Made by a program: the position numbers and the translations under genes. Below, one piece after another: positions 5,792-8,370 of a stretch of DNA of 8,370 bases; position 1 is the stretch's first letter; each line of letters opens with the position of its first letter. The stretch comes from WLWS01 sp964639535 (GTDB taxonomy: Bacteria > Pseudomonadota > Gammaproteobacteria > Eutrophobiales > Eutrophobiaceae). The notes under the pieces were generated by a model. It saw only the letters and a list, made by a program, of their open reading frames with translations. It was not told where the DNA came from and did no database searches. The DNA lies in assembly GCA_964639535.1 (NCBI GenBank), contig CAZXDV010000129.1, forward strand, positions 1 through 8,370, read 5' to 3'.

Positions 5792-6866
5792 ATCATTGCG
5801 ACTTGAAGAGGTGTCTGTCGCCCTTGGTGGGCGTCAAATTATCCCGTCCTTTTCGATGTCCCTGGAAAAGGGCCAGATCGCCTGCCTGCTCGGGGCCAGT
5901 GGCTGCGGTAAAACAACCTTGCTGCGAACGATTGCCGGCTTTGAAAAACCCGGCCAGGGTGAAATCTGGCTGGAGTCCAACAAGGTCAGCGATGCCAGCA
6001 TGCATGTCCCGGTAGAGCAGCGCCGGGTAGGCATGGTGTTCCAGGATAACGCGCTTTTTCCTCACCTCAGTGTGCGTGACAACATTGCCTTTGGCCTGGG
6101 GAATCTTGGCAGGGAAGAAATAGATCAACGTGTCACGGAGACTGCGGCCATGCTCGAGGTTTCTGACATCCTCGACTCATATCCGCATCGAATTTCAGGT
6201 GGTCAGCAACAGCGGGTAGCGCTGGCCAGGGCTATCGCTACGCGTCCCAGGATCCTTCTGCTGGATGAGCCATTTGCCAGCCTGGACATTGACCTGAGAG
6301 AACAAATTGCCCGCGAAGTACGCACCGTGTTGAAACAAAACCAGATCACCGCGATCCTGGTGAGTCACAACCAGCTCGAAGCATTTGCCATGGCAGACGT
6401 GATTGGCGTCATGCGCGAGGGCAGGCTGATGCAGTGGGATGATGCCTTTAGCCTTTACCACAGACCGGCATGTGCCTACGTGGCGGACTTTATCGGTGAC
6501 GGGGTGTTTATTGCTGCAACAACGGCCGGCGACAGCGCTGCCGAAACAGAGCTCGGTGTTATTAATGGCCAGGAGGCCCACGGCTATCAGCAGGGTGAGG
6601 ATGTGGCCGTGTTGATAAGACCGGATGACATCATCCACGATGATGATAGCTCGCTACAGGCCACGGTTCTTGACAAGCGTTTTCGCGGCGCTGAATTCCT
6701 CTACACCCTCGGACTTGAAAGCGGCGCCCGAGTACTATCCCTTGTCCCGAGCCACCATGACCACGGCATAGGTGAAGCCATCGGTATTCGTCTTGAAATC
6801 GATCACCTGGTGGTTTTTTCCAGGCAGGCTGTTGCCGAGATCGGAAAGGAGCTTATCGAGGTTTAA
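5784..6866 (+). CDS. fbpC: Ferric-iron ABC transporter ATP-binding protein (FbpC type)
   Basis: The 360-residue cytoplasmic ATPase powers the importer. Motifs are complete: Walker A GASGCGKTT (37-45), Q-loop FQDNALFPHLSV (86-97, Q87), ABC signature ISGGQQQR (137-144), Walker B ILLLDEPF (157-164), D-loop ASLD (165-168) and H-loop SHNQ with H195. After about residue 235 (ADFIGDG) comes a C-terminal TOBE-like regulatory region containing LIRPDDI (277-283), as in ferric and spermidine/putrescine-type importers. The length agrees with FbpC (about 350). The start lies inside the end of the permease gene (eight-base overlap, different frame), so translation is probably coupled. Specificity for ferric iron is inferred from the neighbouring binding protein and permease; the ATPase alone could be confused with other TOBE-containing ATPases such as PotA. 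Confidence 0.92.
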   Translation: MTESLRLEEVSVALGGRQIIPSFSMSLEKGQIACLLGASGCGKTTLLRTIAGFEKPGQGEIWLESNKVSDASMHVPVEQRRVGMVFQDNALFPHLSVRDNIAFGLGNLGREEIDQRVTETAAMLEVSDILDSYPHRISGGQQQRVALARAIATRPRILLLDEPFASLDIDLREQIAREVRTVLKQNQITAILVSHNQLEAFAMADVIGVMREGRLMQWDDAFSLYHRPACAYVADFIGDGVFIAATTAGDSAAETELGVINGQEAHGYQQGEDVAVLIRPDDIIHDDDSSLQATVLDKRFRGAEFLYTLGLESGARVLSLVPSHHDHGIGEAIGIRLEIDHLVVFSRQAVAEIGKELIEV

Positions 6867-6882
6867 AAAGGGCTTTGGCCCT
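6865..6882 (-). terminator. Hairpin after fbpC, with its T-run on the minus strand
   Basis: A five-pair stem AGGGC/GCCCT with a four-base loop immediately follows the fbpC stop. The A-run (6865-6869) lies on its left side, so the canonical stem-plus-U-run is formed only by minus-strand transcripts (AGGGC CAAA GCCCT TTTT). On the plus strand it is a hairpin without a U-run and would be a weak stop at best, leaving dgkA open to readthrough from the importer operon. Confidence 0.35.
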
Positions 6883-6911
6883 GTTCCCCTGTCACTGTTA
6901 AACTTCGCGCC

Positions 6912-7274
6912 ATGAATAACCAGGGCGGAAGTGAATTAACGCGTATCAGGAACGCCACCAGGTTTTCCTGGATGGGCTTAAAGGCTGCCTATGCTAACGA
7001 AGCCGCATTTCGCACGGAAATTAAACTGGCACTGTTACTGGTTCCCGTAGGGCTTTTCCTGGGTAATGGCGGCGCAGAAAAGGCATTGCTGGTTAGCGTG
7101 GTGTTGCTCGTGTTGATCGTGGAGTTACTCAACTCGGCAGTGGAATCTGTTGTTGACCGGGTGGGTGACGAAATCCATGAACTCTCCGGCAGGGCAAAGG
7201 ATATAGGTTCTGCTGCAGTGTTCGTAGCACTCGCTAACGTGATACTCGTGTGGTGCGTAGTATTGTTTTTCTAG
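6912..7274 (+). CDS. dgkA: Diacylglycerol kinase (DgkA, prokaryotic membrane type)
   Basis: The product has 120 residues with an amphipathic N-terminus and three hydrophobic helices (about 37-52, 57-75 and 98-118), the size and layout of E. coli DgkA (122). Conserved residues are present: NEAAFRTE (E30), ELLNSAVESVVDR with E71, N74 and E78, and the near-invariant ELSGRAKDIGSAAV (90-103) with K96 and D97. The enzyme is an inner-membrane homotrimer that phosphorylates diacylglycerol with ATP to phosphatidic acid, returning diacylglycerol left over from head-group transfer reactions (periplasmic glucans, lipid A phosphoethanolamine) to phospholipid synthesis. The ATG at 6912 gives the family's usual N-terminus although its Shine-Dalgarno sequence is poor. 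It sits 45 bases after fbpC and 23 bases before the LpxR-like gene. Confidence 0.95.
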   Translation: MNNQGGSELTRIRNATRFSWMGLKAAYANEAAFRTEIKLALLLVPVGLFLGNGGAEKALLVSVVLLVLIVELLNSAVESVVDRVGDEIHELSGRAKDIGSAAVFVALANVILVWCVVLFF

Positions 7275-7297
7275 TCTTACTGAATTGATTACCCGCC

Positions 7298-8370
7298 ATG
7301 GAAGGTAAAGCCTGTAGACAACGCCTGCTTGCCTGCCTTGTTCTCCTGGTGCTTGTCCAGGGCAGCCTGTGCGCTGCAGAACCCGGCAAGCCGCCCCATG
7401 AATCCTGGACCTTTACATTTCATCTCGAGAATGACCTGTTTGCCAACACCGACAGGTTTTACACCAATGGCATAAAGCTAAGCTGGGTATCACCCGAGCT
7501 GGGCTGGTTCGAAGACCTGCCGTGGATGCAAAACGAGGGGCTGCTGCAGGCTGGTGTGCACAAGTTCATCGACCTTTTGCCTTTCAGCGAGGAAAAAGAT
7601 CGGCAAAGACACATGGCGTTTACCGTTGGGCAGCTGATGTTTACCCCGGAAGACATCGCTGCGCGAAGCCTGGTGCAGGACGATCGCCCCTATGCTGGCT
7701 GGCTATATGGCAGTGCGGCCTTTCATAGCAAGACCTATCGTCGTCTTGATACCTTTGAAATCCAGGCCGGCCTCACTGGCGATTTTTCACTGGCCGAGGA
7801 GGCTCAGGACCTGGTGCATTCTATCCGTGGCATTGAAAAGGCCAACGGCTGGGATAACCAGATTGATACCGAGCTGGGGTTCGCGCTCATCTACGACCGC
7901 AAGCAGCGCCTGGTGCCGCGATATGATTTTCACCGGCAGTGGGGTGTTGATGTTATCGCCTATGGAGGTGCGGCCGCGGGCACGGTTTTTTCACACATTA
8001 ATGCAGGTGTGGAATTTCGCCTGGGGTGGAACCTGCCAACCGATTTTGGTTCAGCGCTGATCAGGCCGGCTGGCGAAACCAATGCACCCAGCGATACCCG
8101 TGATAGCCGTTATCAAAAAGACCGGCGCGCTTTTAGCTTTCATGTCTTTGGAGCCACCTCCGGGCGCGTAGTCTTTCGCGATATATTTCTTGATGGCAAT
8201 ACCTTCTCTGACAGCCACGATATTGGAAAGAAAACCCTGGTGGGAGACTTTGTGCTGGGCGCGAGCCTTGTGTATCGACGCTTCAAGCTGTCCTATGCCC
8301 AGGTGATTCGCACAAGAGAGTATGATGGCCAGGCGAGCGGCCAGAATTTCGGTTCAATCAGCCTTTCCTT
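7298..8370 (+). CDS. lpxR: LpxR-family outer-membrane lipid A 3'-O-deacylase-like protein (C-terminus cut off)
   Basis: The frame is open from the ATG at 7298 to the window edge, giving 357 residues. A signal peptide occupies about 1-27 (hydrophobic LLACLVLLVLV, then SLCAAEPGK). The mature protein begins with the family signature FHLENDLFANTDRFYTNGIK (41-60). It continues with QDDRPYAGWLYGS (127-139), LAEEAQDLVHSIRG (165-178) and many alternating beta-strand segments, as expected for a 12-stranded barrel of the LpxR/DUF2219 family. LpxR removes the 3'-acyloxyacyl group of lipid A in the outer membrane. The Salmonella active-site set has counterparts here in N45, D46, Q170 and H174. The last visible residues, GSISLS(F), resemble an outer-membrane C-terminal strand, so the stop is probably a few codons beyond the window. 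The gap of 23 bases to dgkA on the same strand suggests co-transcription. Confidence 0.88.
   Translation, partial: MEGKACRQRLLACLVLLVLVQGSLCAAEPGKPPHESWTFTFHLENDLFANTDRFYTNGIKLSWVSPELGWFEDLPWMQNEGLLQAGVHKFIDLLPFSEEKDRQRHMAFTVGQLMFTPEDIAARSLVQDDRPYAGWLYGSAAFHSKTYRRLDTFEIQAGLTGDFSLAEEAQDLVHSIRGIEKANGWDNQIDTELGFALIYDRKQRLVPRYDFHRQWGVDVIAYGGAAAGTVFSHINAGVEFRLGWNLPTDFGSALIRPAGETNAPSDTRDSRYQKDRRAFSFHVFGATSGRVVFRDIFLDGNTFSDSHDIGKKTLVGDFVLGASLVYRRFKLSYAQVIRTREYDGQASGQNFGSISLS

Overview
The window looks like a chromosomal segment of a gammaproteobacterium. Evidence for this is an oligopeptidase A start, an E. coli-type heme bacterioferritin with its ferredoxin partner Bfd, a short DgkA, an LpxR-type outer-membrane enzyme (so a Gram-negative envelope), Fur-box-like operators and moderate GC. 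Genus cannot be told from sequence alone. There are ten protein genes, packed tightly and cut at both ends. I see no RNA genes, transposons, CRISPR arrays or phage genes, and no gene-free stretch exceeds 170 bases.

Left part, minus strand (1-1909). LemA is followed after 16 bases by a membrane protein that joins a GIDE-like domain to a canonical calcium-binding EF-hand, and then by the N-terminal third of oligopeptidase A (prlC). The LemA/GIDE pair is the least understood part of the window.

Centre, plus strand (2079-6866). This is an iron block: bacterioferritin (storage), Bfd (reductive release from storage) and a complete three-gene ferric-iron ABC importer of the FbpABC/FutABC type (periplasmic binding protein, fused double permease, ATPase). 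A Fur-like operator lies in the divergent lemA-bfr gap and a second lies just before bfd. No Fur box is evident directly before the importer, so the importer may depend on readthrough from the bfd promoter or on a promoter I cannot recognise. The layout suggests that in iron shortage Bfd and import rise together, while bfr has its own promoter and a probable terminator separating it from bfd.

Right part, plus strand (6912-8370). Diacylglycerol kinase (dgkA) and a lipid A 3'-O-deacylase-like protein (lpxR) follow 23 bases apart. Both belong to envelope lipid metabolism. The lpxR frame runs off the window, probably only a few codons before its stop.

Nothing here is a clear new defence or mobile system. 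The strongest leads are the LemA + GIDE-EF-hand pair, the shared Fur operator between bfr and lemA, and the storage/release/uptake clustering of iron genes.
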